Positions 1 to 7,935 of a stretch of DNA of 64,000 nucleotides are shown in pieces. A program made the position numbers and the translations under genes. Each line of letters opens with the position of its first letter. The first letter of the stretch is position 1. The notes under the pieces are model-generated. The model saw only the letters and a program-made list of their open reading frames with translations. It searched no databases and was not told the origin of the DNA. The stretch comes from Litorimonas haliclonae (GTDB taxonomy: Bacteria; Pseudomonadota; Alphaproteobacteria; Caulobacterales; Maricaulaceae), in contig NZ_CBCSCO010000004.1 in NCBI RefSeq assembly GCF_965138505.1, forward strand, positions 62,001 through 126,000, read 5' to 3'.

Positions 1-702
1 GAGTTCATACCAGGTTTCCATGTATCCCCCGACGCCGCCTTGAAGGAAAAAACCTTGCTCATCGTTAGAGCACCACATTTCATAAGGCGGATGTTCTTCT
101 GGCAGGCCCTCTGCGGTATCAACGATTTGGAACTTCCGGGCTTCGAATGTTCCAGCTCCAACCGATACCTTTTCATCTCCTGTATAGACTAGACCAAAGG
201 AGAGGGGGAAAAGCTCCGGACCGGTTGCGCCTCTGTGATCAGGGGAACTCATCATCGCCGTCTCAAGACGGACTTTCCCAGGCTTTGAACCCAATGGGAA
301 AAGACGACCTAAAAACCCGTCATTGATGATGGCATGGTGACCAAACCAGGGCGTGCGGGACGTCAGCGGTATTTCTGCCTCGTTTGGACCATGGGTTGAG
401 TTAATCCCGCTAAACCGCGCGTATGTCTCATCGAATTGAAACCATCCGCATCCTTCAAATTGGCCGCCAACGGAGAGACGTGAAAATCCATCAATCGGGT
501 TGAGGGTTTTTGTTTCAAAACTGGCCGTGACATCCCGCAGCACATCCGGAGCGTCATCAATTTCCGTGTGAGCATGTAAAACAGAAGTGCCATTTGTTTG
601 CTCATGCAGAGTGAAAGTTTCGCGGCCTCTGTTTTCATTCATCCGGTCTGCTTTTTTAGATGTATAAGCAATTACCCCACGCCATGTATTATGGGTTTTC
701 AC
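1..702 (-). CDS. Unrecognised protein, C-terminus cut by window edge
   Basis: The frame is open from a GTG at 702 to the window edge, giving 234 codons of an unfinished protein. The GTG overlaps the TGA of the upstream reductase gene (GTGA overlap), the usual sign of translational coupling, and this decides the start. An internal ATG at 642 is an alternative. The visible part has no signal peptide or membrane segment. It is rich in Gly, Phe, Thr and charged residues, with stretches such as GQFEGCGWFQF and GGVGGYMETWYEL that suggest a beta-rich fold. I do not recognise the family. It is the last visible gene of the oxidase-VOC-reductase operon, so a role in the same catabolic process is inferred only from position. 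Confidence 0.7.
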   Translation of the reverse strand, partial: MKTHNTWRGVIAYTSKKADRMNENRGRETFTLHEQTNGTSVLHAHTEIDDAPDVLRDVTASFETKTLNPIDGFSRLSVGGQFEGCGWFQFDETYARFSGINSTHGPNEAEIPLTSRTPWFGHHAIINDGFLGRLFPLGSKPGKVRLETAMMSSPDHRGATGPELFPLSFGLVYTGDEKVSVGAGTFEARKFQIVDTAEGLPEEHPPYEMWCSNDEQGFFLQGGVGGYMETWYEL

Positions 703-1694
703 AGTGCCACCACGCATTTCCCAACATTTTTACCGTTCATGAGTTTTTCCATCAAAGCGGGAGCCTTTTCCAACCCAGAGACTTCATCATGGATATAAGC
801 GACCTTGCCTGATTTTACCCAAGGGGCGACTTCGTTTCTGAACTCATCCCAACGGGAGTAATAATCATAAACGACTAAGCCGTGTAAGCTTGCACGTTTG
901 CCGATAACCATTCCTATGGAGGTCATGGCTGGCGGTCCATCTTCATGATAATGTGCGGCCAAACCACAAAGTACGGCGCGGCCATAAAGTTGCATGGAGG
1001 ACATTGCAAGACTGAGCATGTCTGAGCCGACATTTTCAAAATGGACGGAAATGCCGTCAGGAGCGGCTTTTTTGAGTCCATCCTTCCAATCTGCCTGTTT
1101 ATAATCAAGGCAGAAATCGAACCCGTAGCTTTCTTCGACTTCACGGCATTTTTCTTGGCCTCCAGCTATGCCGATAAGCGTTTTAGCGCCTTTCATGCGG
1201 GCAATTTGTCCTGCTGTCCCGCCCACAGGGCCGGCAGCGGCATTAACCAGGAATACGTCTCCGTCCCGAACTTTTGCAAGCTGGGTTACTCCGGCCCAGG
1301 CGGTTAATCCCGGCATTCCCAGAACCCCTATATAACTCTCAAGGGGCGCGGCTTCTGGATCGACGATTTGAACGTCCTCAGCCTTTAAGGCAATAAACTC
1401 TGCCCATCCGCCTTCCATGGAGTGTATGAATTGGCCCGGCTTGAAACCGGGGGCTTGGCTTTCAAGGATCTCTCCAACAATAGCGCCTGGTATTAATCCC
1501 GTTCTTGGAGCGGGGGCCGCTTCGCCCATATGTTTGCCGCGTAGACGGGTACCGACATAAGGGTCCAAGGATATATATCTGACTTTGACAAGAAGTCCGT
1601 CCTTTGGACATTCAGGCGTCTCAACGTCTATGAGCTCAAAATCAGCGGCTTTGGGTTTCGCGTCTAATTCTTGTTTCAGTACAACTTGTTTCAT
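699..1694 (-). CDS. NADP-dependent MDR-superfamily oxidoreductase (PTGR/CurA-like ene reductase)
   Basis: This 331-aa zinc-independent medium-chain dehydrogenase/reductase resembles the leukotriene B4 12-hydroxydehydrogenase / prostaglandin reductase / curcumin reductase group, which reduces the C=C bond of alpha,beta-unsaturated carbonyls with NADPH. The N-terminal half is the GroES-like fold (RYISLDPYVGTRLRG near residue 40). The nucleotide-binding motif is AAAGPVGGTAGQIARMKG at about residues 152-170, followed by a Gly-rich IGIAGG. The structural zinc Cys set of alcohol dehydrogenases is absent, as expected for this group. The gene starts 1 bp after the stop of the VOC gene and overlaps the next gene by 4 bp. 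The real substrate is unknown; the neighbours suggest an unsaturated ketone or ester intermediate. Confidence 0.88.
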   Translation of the reverse strand: MKQVVLKQELDAKPKAADFELIDVETPECPKDGLLVKVRYISLDPYVGTRLRGKHMGEAAPAPRTGLIPGAIVGEILESQAPGFKPGQFIHSMEGGWAEFIALKAEDVQIVDPEAAPLESYIGVLGMPGLTAWAGVTQLAKVRDGDVFLVNAAAGPVGGTAGQIARMKGAKTLIGIAGGQEKCREVEESYGFDFCLDYKQADWKDGLKKAAPDGISVHFENVGSDMLSLAMSSMQLYGRAVLCGLAAHYHEDGPPAMTSIGMVIGKRASLHGLVVYDYYSRWDEFRNEVAPWVKSGKVAYIHDEVSGLEKAPALMEKLMNGKNVGKCVVAL

Positions 1695-1695
1695 T

Positions 1696-2589
1696 CTATG
1701 CCTCGACTATTTCGATGAGTGTGCCGTCAGGGGCGGCGAGAGTTCCGCTACGTTTATTGTTATAAAACGGCCCGCTGCGCTTTATGGGCGGTGTGATCCA
1801 ATTGTTTTTGTTAAGGTCATCTATCCGGTCAAAATCCGGATGCAGGAATGTACCGATTGCCGCACAGGGCGGGAGCATCCCTTTATGCCGGGGCCGTTGT
1901 GTTGCCTGCTCTGGATATTGATCCACTTCCAGGAAAACGTCTTTTTCGTGGATGAGCGTAGCAATTTCGTGTTGCGTCCCTTCCGGAAGGCCAAAGGCCT
2001 TATTTATCATGGTGTAATCAATACTCATATCCCGACCAGCAGAGAGGTCTAGGTGATTTACGAGCCAGTCTTTAGAGTTTCGGAAATCGGAACACCCCAT
2101 GACCAGAATGAATAATTTATCGATGAAACTCCCGGCTCGGGGCAGGTTGTAATTGGGTAGGTCGCCTCTGATTTGCGTTAGATAAACAATCTCTTCATCC
2201 GGGCCTTTAACCTGCATAGGAAAAATCGTCGGCAGGCCCGCAATCTCAGCTGGAGGGCCAATGATCTCAAAAGGAGACTTCTCCATACGCTCAGCAACTT
2301 TAGGCGTATCTTGTGTGCAGATTTCAACGGCGTTCCATCCATAGGTGCTGAGCGCTTTATATTCTGGCACAGCAGGTTGTTCGATAAACCGTAAAAAAAC
2401 TTCAGCTCCCGAGGCGGGTTGGAGGACAGCAAAAGGACGCCCAGCGGTCTTGGGTGTTCCCCAACTTTCGGCCAGGTCAGAGGGTATTTCTCCCTTTTCA
2501 ATAACAGAATATTCCAACCATTCTGTATAAAGCTCACAAGAGCGTTTCAGGTCAGTCACAACCAGCGTTGCGGCGTGCATAATTTTCAT
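1696..2589 (-). CDS. VOC-family protein (glyoxalase/extradiol dioxygenase fold)
   Basis: The 297-aa protein opens with HAATLVVTDLKRSCELYTEWL, the typical first strand-helix of a vicinal oxygen chelate module. A second module begins near residue 150 (LFILVMGCSDFRNSKDWLVNHL), so it carries two VOC repeats, like many ring-cleaving or isomerising enzymes. Possible metal ligands are His5 and acidic residues at module ends (for example the GTLIEIVEA C-terminus), but a complete His-His-Glu set cannot be assigned by eye. It sits between the flavin oxidoreductase (3 bp gap) and the MDR reductase (1 bp gap), so it is almost certainly co-translated with them. It could be a dioxygenase, an isomerase, a lyase or a binding protein. 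Confidence 0.85.
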   Translation of the reverse strand: MKIMHAATLVVTDLKRSCELYTEWLEYSVIEKGEIPSDLAESWGTPKTAGRPFAVLQPASGAEVFLRFIEQPAVPEYKALSTYGWNAVEICTQDTPKVAERMEKSPFEIIGPPAEIAGLPTIFPMQVKGPDEEIVYLTQIRGDLPNYNLPRAGSFIDKLFILVMGCSDFRNSKDWLVNHLDLSAGRDMSIDYTMINKAFGLPEGTQHEIATLIHEKDVFLEVDQYPEQATQRPRHKGMLPPCAAIGTFLHPDFDRIDDLNKNNWITPPIKRSGPFYNNKRSGTLAAPDGTLIEIVEA

Positions 2590-2592
2590 AAT

Positions 2593-4185
2593 TTAAATCT
2601 TTCCCGGAAAGCCGAGTGAGCCTGAATTGACCGAATTGGCCGGATCGACGAGATGTTTCACCCCGTCAAGCAAGGCTTTTGTGGCGTCATCCATATTGTC
2701 GCGATAGGGATAGGTTCGACCAATTTGGAGATGGGCCGCCCCGAATTCTGTGAAGATATCAAGGATTCCCTGACGGGCTTTTTCAACAATAGCGGTGGCG
2801 TCAGGGTTCTTTTCAAATTGCTTGATGCGCTTGCGTACGCTTGGTTCAACTGTATTTTTGTGAATCTGGAAAATCTCTTCCGGCCAAATGAAGACGGGTT
2901 CAATTAAATAACCATTATTGGACAAAGTCGTCATAAGGTAACCTGTCATGATTTCATATTTTTCGATTTCCTCTTTTAGACTTTCGAAAAGGGCGTCGAG
3001 TTTTGCAATGCAGGCTTTTCCATCGCCCATCGGAACGACGCCGTGAATAGGAACCCAACGTTCCCCTTGAGGACCAAGTATATTGTTTAGGGGGGTAAAC
3101 GGATTTGACCGCATAATCTTTGGAATCGAGTTTTCTATTTCCCGTCCCCCATTTTTCTTCGCGATATCCTTCAAAGTTTTCATTTTTGCGCGAATTTCTT
3201 CATCGCTGTGACCTTCAATCGTCCAGTGAAGGGAGTAGGCGACGTCATCCATGTAAGACCGTCCCGCCATGGCGATTTTTGCGCCCTCCTTGAGTCCTTT
3301 TAGAAGGCCGCCTTTTTGACCTTTGACGACATTACCCAGAGTTTTGAAATCCGCAGCCAAACTGGCGCGTTTCATTCGTACCGCTTGAAGGTTGGGGTCA
3401 AACCCGAATAGTTCACAGGCAAGGCCAAGACGTCCGGCTTCTGCGAGTGACTGAGCCCAGCCATCCCGATTGTCATATTCAAAACTTGCCCAGCTTTCAG
3501 CTTCCGGTAGGGGGATGAGCCGGAGAGTGATCTCTGCTTTATACCCTAATGCGCCTGCATCAGAAAGAAACAGACCGGTTAAATCAGGGCCGTATTGACG
3601 AAAGAAGGGTTTGCCCTTTGGGCTCGATGCCGTACCCGTTTTGATAACCGACCCGTCTGCCAATACCACAGTCATTGAAGTGACGCTGTCAATAGAAGAG
3701 CCGTGAGTGCTTGCGCCGAAGAAAGCATTATTCTGACTGACACCGCCGCCTATTGTTGAACAATAGCCTGATAACGGCCCCCAGAACGGGGTGCGAAGAC
3801 CTAATGGCTTTAAAGCTTCGTAGAGGGTCTTCCAAGAACACCCAGCCTGTACCGTGACATACATATCGTCTTCGTTAATCTCTAGGATTTTATCCATTTT
3901 GGAAAAGTCTATGATGGCTGTATGCTTCTGGTTTGGGATGTACCCCTTAGTGTAGGACATGCCTGCCCCGCGCGGGTTAAAGGCCATTTTCTTTCTCGCG
4001 CCGATGCCAATAATGTGGGCTAATTGTTCCGTGTTCTCTGGACTAACAACAAAGTCTGCTGTCTCGCCTTTTGCCCAAATGTCCTGAGAAAACAGGGCGC
4101 GGATGCCTTCATCCTGTGAAAAGTTTTCGGCCCCTACAATTTGTTTTAGTGTGTCGAGTGAAGCTGTATCCAATGACTGACTCAT
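2593..4185 (-). CDS. FAD-binding oxidoreductase, VAO/PCMH family
   Basis: The 530-aa flavoprotein is of the vanillyl-alcohol oxidase / 4-cresol dehydrogenase / D-lactate dehydrogenase superfamily. The FAD-binding PCMH half is visible as AFNPRGAGMSYTKGY near residue 70 and PLSGYCSTIGGGVSQNNAFFG near 140. The C-terminal cap ends with the family-like HLQIGRTYPY and LVDPANSVNSGSLG. Length fits the 4-cresol dehydrogenase/VAO branch (about 520-560 aa), which oxidises para-substituted phenols, but the substrate cannot be read from sequence. ATG 4185 is preceded by AGGGA. It is the first gene of a four-gene packed operon and lies downstream of a GntR regulator gene, with a candidate operator in the gap. 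Confidence 0.87.
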   Translation of the reverse strand: MSQSLDTASLDTLKQIVGAENFSQDEGIRALFSQDIWAKGETADFVVSPENTEQLAHIIGIGARKKMAFNPRGAGMSYTKGYIPNQKHTAIIDFSKMDKILEINEDDMYVTVQAGCSWKTLYEALKPLGLRTPFWGPLSGYCSTIGGGVSQNNAFFGASTHGSSIDSVTSMTVVLADGSVIKTGTASSPKGKPFFRQYGPDLTGLFLSDAGALGYKAEITLRLIPLPEAESWASFEYDNRDGWAQSLAEAGRLGLACELFGFDPNLQAVRMKRASLAADFKTLGNVVKGQKGGLLKGLKEGAKIAMAGRSYMDDVAYSLHWTIEGHSDEEIRAKMKTLKDIAKKNGGREIENSIPKIMRSNPFTPLNNILGPQGERWVPIHGVVPMGDGKACIAKLDALFESLKEEIEKYEIMTGYLMTTLSNNGYLIEPVFIWPEEIFQIHKNTVEPSVRKRIKQFEKNPDATAIVEKARQGILDIFTEFGAAHLQIGRTYPYRDNMDDATKALLDGVKHLVDPANSVNSGSLGFPGKI

Positions 4186-4239
4186 ATTTTTCCCTTTTTC
4201 GTTTTCTTAGGGCCGACTTACGAAAGCGACTTTGTTTTT

Positions 4240-4260
4240 CGTCAAGTTTAATGTTTGACG
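4240..4260. promoter_or_regulatory. Candidate operator upstream of the flavin oxidase operon
   Basis: A 6-bp inverted repeat, CGTCAA-N9-TTGACG, lies in the 87-bp gap between the GntR gene and the oxidoreductase gene. If the next bases outward are included the symmetry continues with one mismatch. The position suits a GntR-family operator controlling the operon; binding is inferred. Confidence 0.4.
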
Positions 4261-4272
4261 GAGAAGTGACAT

Positions 4273-5046
4273 TTAATTTTTCGGTAGATTAAGTGCGGTC
4301 AAGGTCATCTGATATTTATAATGATCTGGGTGGTACCAGGCATGTATATCTTCGACGGATCGGCCGCTTTCCTCAATCATAATGCAATGAATTTTCAAGA
4401 GGGGTCGATTGACTTCGGTCCCGAGAATTTCGGCGATATGGGAGTCAGAACTCACTGGAAATAGTGTTTGTTCTGCCCGTTCAATCAAAACACCGGATTT
4501 ACTTAGCAAAGTCATTAGTGGTTCATGACAAAGTTCGTCATCGTGAAAATTTTTAGCTAAGCCATCTGGAACAAAAGTTTCGACATAGGATAAAACTTTT
4601 TTCTCCAGCGATAGAGTATGGCATATTTTCTCTACCTCTATACCTTCTGCGCGCTTTAGGTTTCTTGCCGTTTCAGGCGATGCAGAGAGCACGTCACGGG
4701 ACAAAATTTGCGCCGTGGTTGATTTTCGTAGCCGCGTAACATTCTTGACATAATTGTGCATCGGATCGCTGAATTTTAGATCGGTTGACGCTGTAACAAT
4801 CGTTCCGCGTCCTCTCGATCGGCTAACTAAGCCGGACTCTGCCAAGTCATTCAGGGCTCTTTTCACTGTTATTCTGGATACATCCAGATTGTCAGATAAT
4901 TCTTTTTCACTCGGTACCTTTGCCCCGGTGGGCAAAGCGCCTGTCTGAATTTTATTTTTTAGAGCCGTGTAAAGCTGATGATAAAGCGGTTCCGGTTTGT
5001 CGGGGTTGAGTGGTCCAATGGTTAAGTCATTTTCTAAGCAGGACAT
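4273..5046 (-). CDS. GntR-family transcriptional regulator, HutC subfamily (UTRA domain)
   Basis: The 257-aa regulator has an N-terminal winged helix-turn-helix (PLYHQLYTALKNKIQTGAL at about 17-35, then VPSEKELSDNLDVSRITVKRAL and the wing GLVSRSRGRGTIV to about residue 86). This is followed by a C-terminal UTRA effector domain containing LSYVETFVPDGLA and a terminal beta-hairpin ending DIHAWYHPDHYKYQM. HutC-type proteins are usually repressors released by a pathway metabolite. Its ATG directly abuts the stop of the small upstream gene. The oxidase operon begins 87 bp downstream on the same strand, and the TonB receptor gene is divergent from the pair, so both are likely targets. Confidence 0.9.
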   Translation of the reverse strand: MSCLENDLTIGPLNPDKPEPLYHQLYTALKNKIQTGALPTGAKVPSEKELSDNLDVSRITVKRALNDLAESGLVSRSRGRGTIVTASTDLKFSDPMHNYVKNVTRLRKSTTAQILSRDVLSASPETARNLKRAEGIEVEKICHTLSLEKKVLSYVETFVPDGLAKNFHDDELCHEPLMTLLSKSGVLIERAEQTLFPVSSDSHIAEILGTEVNRPLLKIHCIMIEESGRSVEDIHAWYHPDHYKYQMTLTALNLPKN

Positions 5047-5502
5047 TTAATTAACCCTCCACTCGTCACATAAAGTGCGTTTGTAAAGCTTTCCGTCTTT
5101 AAACCAGTGCCACGTTCTGGCTCTGTGTTCTCCGGTGTCGCCTAGGGCGATTAGTTCAAAGAAATGAGCTCCGGGGTCGTCCTTTCGGTTCAGATTCAAC
5201 AAAATGAGGTTATCTTTGGTTTGCCAAGCCGACCCATGAAAGGTCTCCGTATCCCACCAAAGTCGTCCGTCACGGTATATTCCCGGCAGGTCGACTTTAT
5301 ACTCTCGACCGTCATCCCAAATGAAATGATTATGCTGGATATAAACAAACTCTCCAGAATCAGGAAACTCACAACCTATGCGGACTTTATGTTTATCTAG
5401 GATTTTAGCGTTCGGGTCGAGATGCGTGTAAACCCCCTCCCAAACGCCTTCATGTTTCATCATGGCCGGCATTTCTTCCCTGAAACGATTTGCCTGACTC
5501 AC
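5047..5502 (-). CDS. Small lipocalin-like protein, possibly DUF3598-related
   Basis: This 151-aa soluble protein has no signal peptide. It opens MMKHEGVWEGVYTHLDPNAK and continues with alternating short strands rich in Trp, Tyr and Asp (HNHFIWDDGREY, GRLWWDTETFHGS, HRARTWHWFKDGKLYKRTLCDEWR). The pattern of W-x-G-x-Y near the start and repeated hairpins recalls calycin/lipocalin-type barrels such as DUF3598, usually ligand-binding proteins; the assignment is tentative. It is co-oriented with, and abuts, the GntR gene, and is the first gene after the divergent promoter region shared with the TonB receptor. It could bind the compound whose uptake and catabolism the island serves. Confidence 0.6.
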   Translation of the reverse strand: MSQANRFREEMPAMMKHEGVWEGVYTHLDPNAKILDKHKVRIGCEFPDSGEFVYIQHNHFIWDDGREYKVDLPGIYRDGRLWWDTETFHGSAWQTKDNLILLNLNRKDDPGAHFFELIALGDTGEHRARTWHWFKDGKLYKRTLCDEWRVN

Positions 5503-5706
5503 TTGTTTTCCCCTGTTTTATTGCCGTTAAACCGTGGCCATTCTGCCACAGAAGGCGATTTTTTTTGTCGATGGCGCAGTCCTTTGTCACAAATCAAAGT
5601 GCATTAGGCGGCCCCGCTACAGAGTAATTCCATAAAAGATATATCATTATATCAATTGCCTTAAATCAAATGAGGCTCGTGAAATTAAATTGAACGGGAG
5701 GACAAT
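5503..5706. promoter_or_regulatory. Divergent promoter region, small-protein/GntR genes and TonB receptor
   Basis: This 204-bp AT-rich gap separates the divergent starts at 5502 and 5707. Two palindromes are visible: GTGGC-N6-GCCAC at 5534-5549 and GATATA-tcat-TATATC at 5638-5653. The receptor start is preceded by a strong GGGAGG five bases from its ATG. The palindromes are candidate operators; neither resembles the CGTCAA/TTGACG repeat at 4240. Confidence 0.45.
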
Positions 5707-7872
5707 ATGAAACCGTCACTTAAAAATAATACCGCGCTCGGCCAGTTTGGCATGGCTTTTGGAGCTTTGGCTCTTCTGGCGTCCCCTACAACGGCGTTGG
5801 CTCAGATTGATGAAGTTATCACTACGGCTCAGAGAGCGTCGGAAAACCTTCAAGAAGTTCCGGTTTCAGTGACGTCATTATCCACGGAGGAGTTAGAAAA
5901 CCGTCAGGTGCAGGACATTCTCGACCTGCAATACCTAGTGCCCAATATAAATATTGGAACGAATACCGGTACGTCCAATGCGGCGCGTATCTTCCTTCGC
6001 GGCGTCGGCGAAGATGAGTCCCGCGGGGCGGTTGACCCTGCGGTCGGTATTTATATTGACGGCGTCTTTATTGGTAAATCTGTAGGAGCATTGTTCGATA
6101 TCGTCGACTTAGAGCAGATCGAAGTACTCCGTGGTCCCCAAGGTACGCTTTATGGCCGATCAACGAATGGAGGGGCGATCAAGCTCACCAGCGTAAAGCC
6201 TCAAGATGAATTTCTAGCGAGCGTCAAAGGAACTTACGGAAATTATGACCGCGTCGACACAAAAGCGATGCTGAATGTTCCTGTCACGGATAGTACGTCC
6301 GTTCGCTTATCTGGATTGTACCGTTCAAGAGATGGGTTTCATACTTTAAATCCGAACGGTGACCGCGCGGAATTTGCGGGCACAAACATTGGTATTCAAG
6401 ACATGTTTTCGCTTCGGGGACAGTTAAGTCAGGATTTCGGTTCAAATTGGAATCTCCTCCTCGCGGCTGACTACACGAAAGACGATTCAGATCCGGTTCC
6501 GGACACTGTGGCGCCGCCAAATGACCGGGATAACGATCAGTTCACAATTGAGCCTTTACCGGGAACAACTTGTAGCAATCTTACTCCGGCAACGTTCCAA
6601 CCGCTCGGTTGCTTTGTGAACTATGATAGTGAGTCTATCTCCCAAGGTTTGAGTGCCACTTTGACCGGTAGCTTTGCAAATTTCGATTTATCTTCCATCA
6701 CTTCTTATCGTGAATTGGACGATGACCTAAGTTCCCGGATTGGGTTCCCGTATTTCCAAGAAACGAATGCCCAACAGTTCAGTCAGGAAGTCACGGCCTC
6801 ATCTAATTTCTCTGGCCCGTTTAACTTCGTAACAGGCGTATTCGTCTACGAAGAAAATACAAAATTGGACGCAACATTTGTTGTGCCGACCTCTCTTATT
6901 ACAGATACGAGTTCAATCGGAGTTTTTGGGCAAGGCAATTATGATGTAACAGATCGCCTAACCTTGACAGCGGGTGTTCGTTATACCGACGAGAACAAAA
7001 CCTATGAAGGCATCAACAGAGCTGGAGGATTTGGACGTACAGACGATGCCGATTTCAATAATGTTAGCTATACTCTGAAAGCAGACTACCAAATCACAGA
7101 TGATTTCCTCGGTTATGTTTCATATGCGACCGGATTTAAATCTGGTGGATGGTCAGCGGATTGCTTTTCTCCGGGAGCCGCTTGTTTTCGTCCAGTGGAT
7201 GAAGAAAAAGTCGGCACATTTGAAGCGGGCATCAAGTCCCAAATCTGGAACGATCGTTTGAGGTTCAATGCGACATATTTTAACAATCAATATGACAACC
7301 TCCAGATCGGAGCGACCACGAGTATTGGATTTACTCGGTTCAACGTGGATGAAACTGAAATTCAAGGCTTGGAATTTGAATTGGCGTTTAGACCAACACA
7401 AGATTTTCAGCTCAACGCAAACCTCGGATTTCTGGATGCAGAATATCAATCTGCTACACCCTTTCAGGTCTCAGGCTTGACGAACAATGGGGCTAGTTGC
7501 CAAAATGGAATTCCAACGCTTGATTGTGCCTTAGGGTTAGAGCTTAAAAATGCAGCGAATTACAAAGCTAATATTGGCGCTGTTTACACAAAATCTGCAT
7601 TTGGGGGTGATGTGACCTTAAGCGGTGATGTCGGGTTTGAAGGTAAATCTTGGAGCCTCGTGGCTAATAACCCCCCTCATACAGAAATCAGCCCTCCGAC
7701 GATTGCTAATGCCCGGATTGCTTACCGTCCGGACAATGGAAATTGGAATATCGCCCTTTGGGGTAAAAATCTGACGGATGCTAATTATTACCGAGCGGCA
7801 GCTGCTAATCAATTAACCGCTTATGCCGCTGATCCGATAACTTACGGAGTCGATGTTGGATTTGATTTTTAA
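5707..7872 (+). CDS. TonB-dependent outer-membrane receptor
   Basis: The 721-aa protein has a signal peptide (hydrophobic core FGALALLASPTTALA, cleavage likely after residue 32) and a TonB-box-like DEVITTAQ. The plug domain follows (VPVSVTSLSTEELENRQVQDI, then VDPAVGIYIDGVFIG and IEVLRGPQGTLYGR with NGGAI). A 22-strand-type barrel ends in the aromatic-terminated FDF that outer-membrane insertion requires. The plug wording is that of the large sphingomonad/caulobacterial receptor group used for catabolic substrates as well as iron complexes. No siderophore gene is nearby; the neighbours are catabolic, so uptake of the island's substrate is a reasonable inference. It is followed by an intrinsic terminator. 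Confidence 0.93.
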   Translation: MKPSLKNNTALGQFGMAFGALALLASPTTALAQIDEVITTAQRASENLQEVPVSVTSLSTEELENRQVQDILDLQYLVPNINIGTNTGTSNAARIFLRGVGEDESRGAVDPAVGIYIDGVFIGKSVGALFDIVDLEQIEVLRGPQGTLYGRSTNGGAIKLTSVKPQDEFLASVKGTYGNYDRVDTKAMLNVPVTDSTSVRLSGLYRSRDGFHTLNPNGDRAEFAGTNIGIQDMFSLRGQLSQDFGSNWNLLLAADYTKDDSDPVPDTVAPPNDRDNDQFTIEPLPGTTCSNLTPATFQPLGCFVNYDSESISQGLSATLTGSFANFDLSSITSYRELDDDLSSRIGFPYFQETNAQQFSQEVTASSNFSGPFNFVTGVFVYEENTKLDATFVVPTSLITDTSSIGVFGQGNYDVTDRLTLTAGVRYTDENKTYEGINRAGGFGRTDDADFNNVSYTLKADYQITDDFLGYVSYATGFKSGGWSADCFSPGAACFRPVDEEKVGTFEAGIKSQIWNDRLRFNATYFNNQYDNLQIGATTSIGFTRFNVDETEIQGLEFELAFRPTQDFQLNANLGFLDAEYQSATPFQVSGLTNNGASCQNGIPTLDCALGLELKNAANYKANIGAVYTKSAFGGDVTLSGDVGFEGKSWSLVANNPPHTEISPPTIANARIAYRPDNGNWNIALWGKNLTDANYYRAAAANQLTAYAADPITYGVDVGFDF

Positions 7873-7894
7873 ATCAATCACACTCGCTTGATTT

Positions 7895-7930
7895 AAGGCA
7901 GTCGCATTTTGTGCGGCTGCCTTTATACTT
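7895..7930 (+). terminator. Intrinsic terminator after the TonB receptor gene
   Basis: AAGGCAGTCGCA pairs with TGCGGCTGCCTT (one G-T wobble) around a five-base loop. The tract TTTATACTTT follows. The hairpin ends about a dozen bases before the LeuC-like ATG at 7936. Confidence 0.75.
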
Positions 7931-7935
7931 TCTGC

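Noticed and set aside
363..638. 91-codon minus-strand frame at the window edge
   Set aside because: It is out of phase with the coupled GTG-started frame at 1-702, which is open throughout, overlaps the upstream stop by 4 bp and reads as a more protein-like sequence.
7909..7935. Upstream extension of the LeuC-like gene
   Set aside because: The extra nine codons would lie inside the receptor terminator hairpin, and family members begin at TKTVFDKLWDAH.
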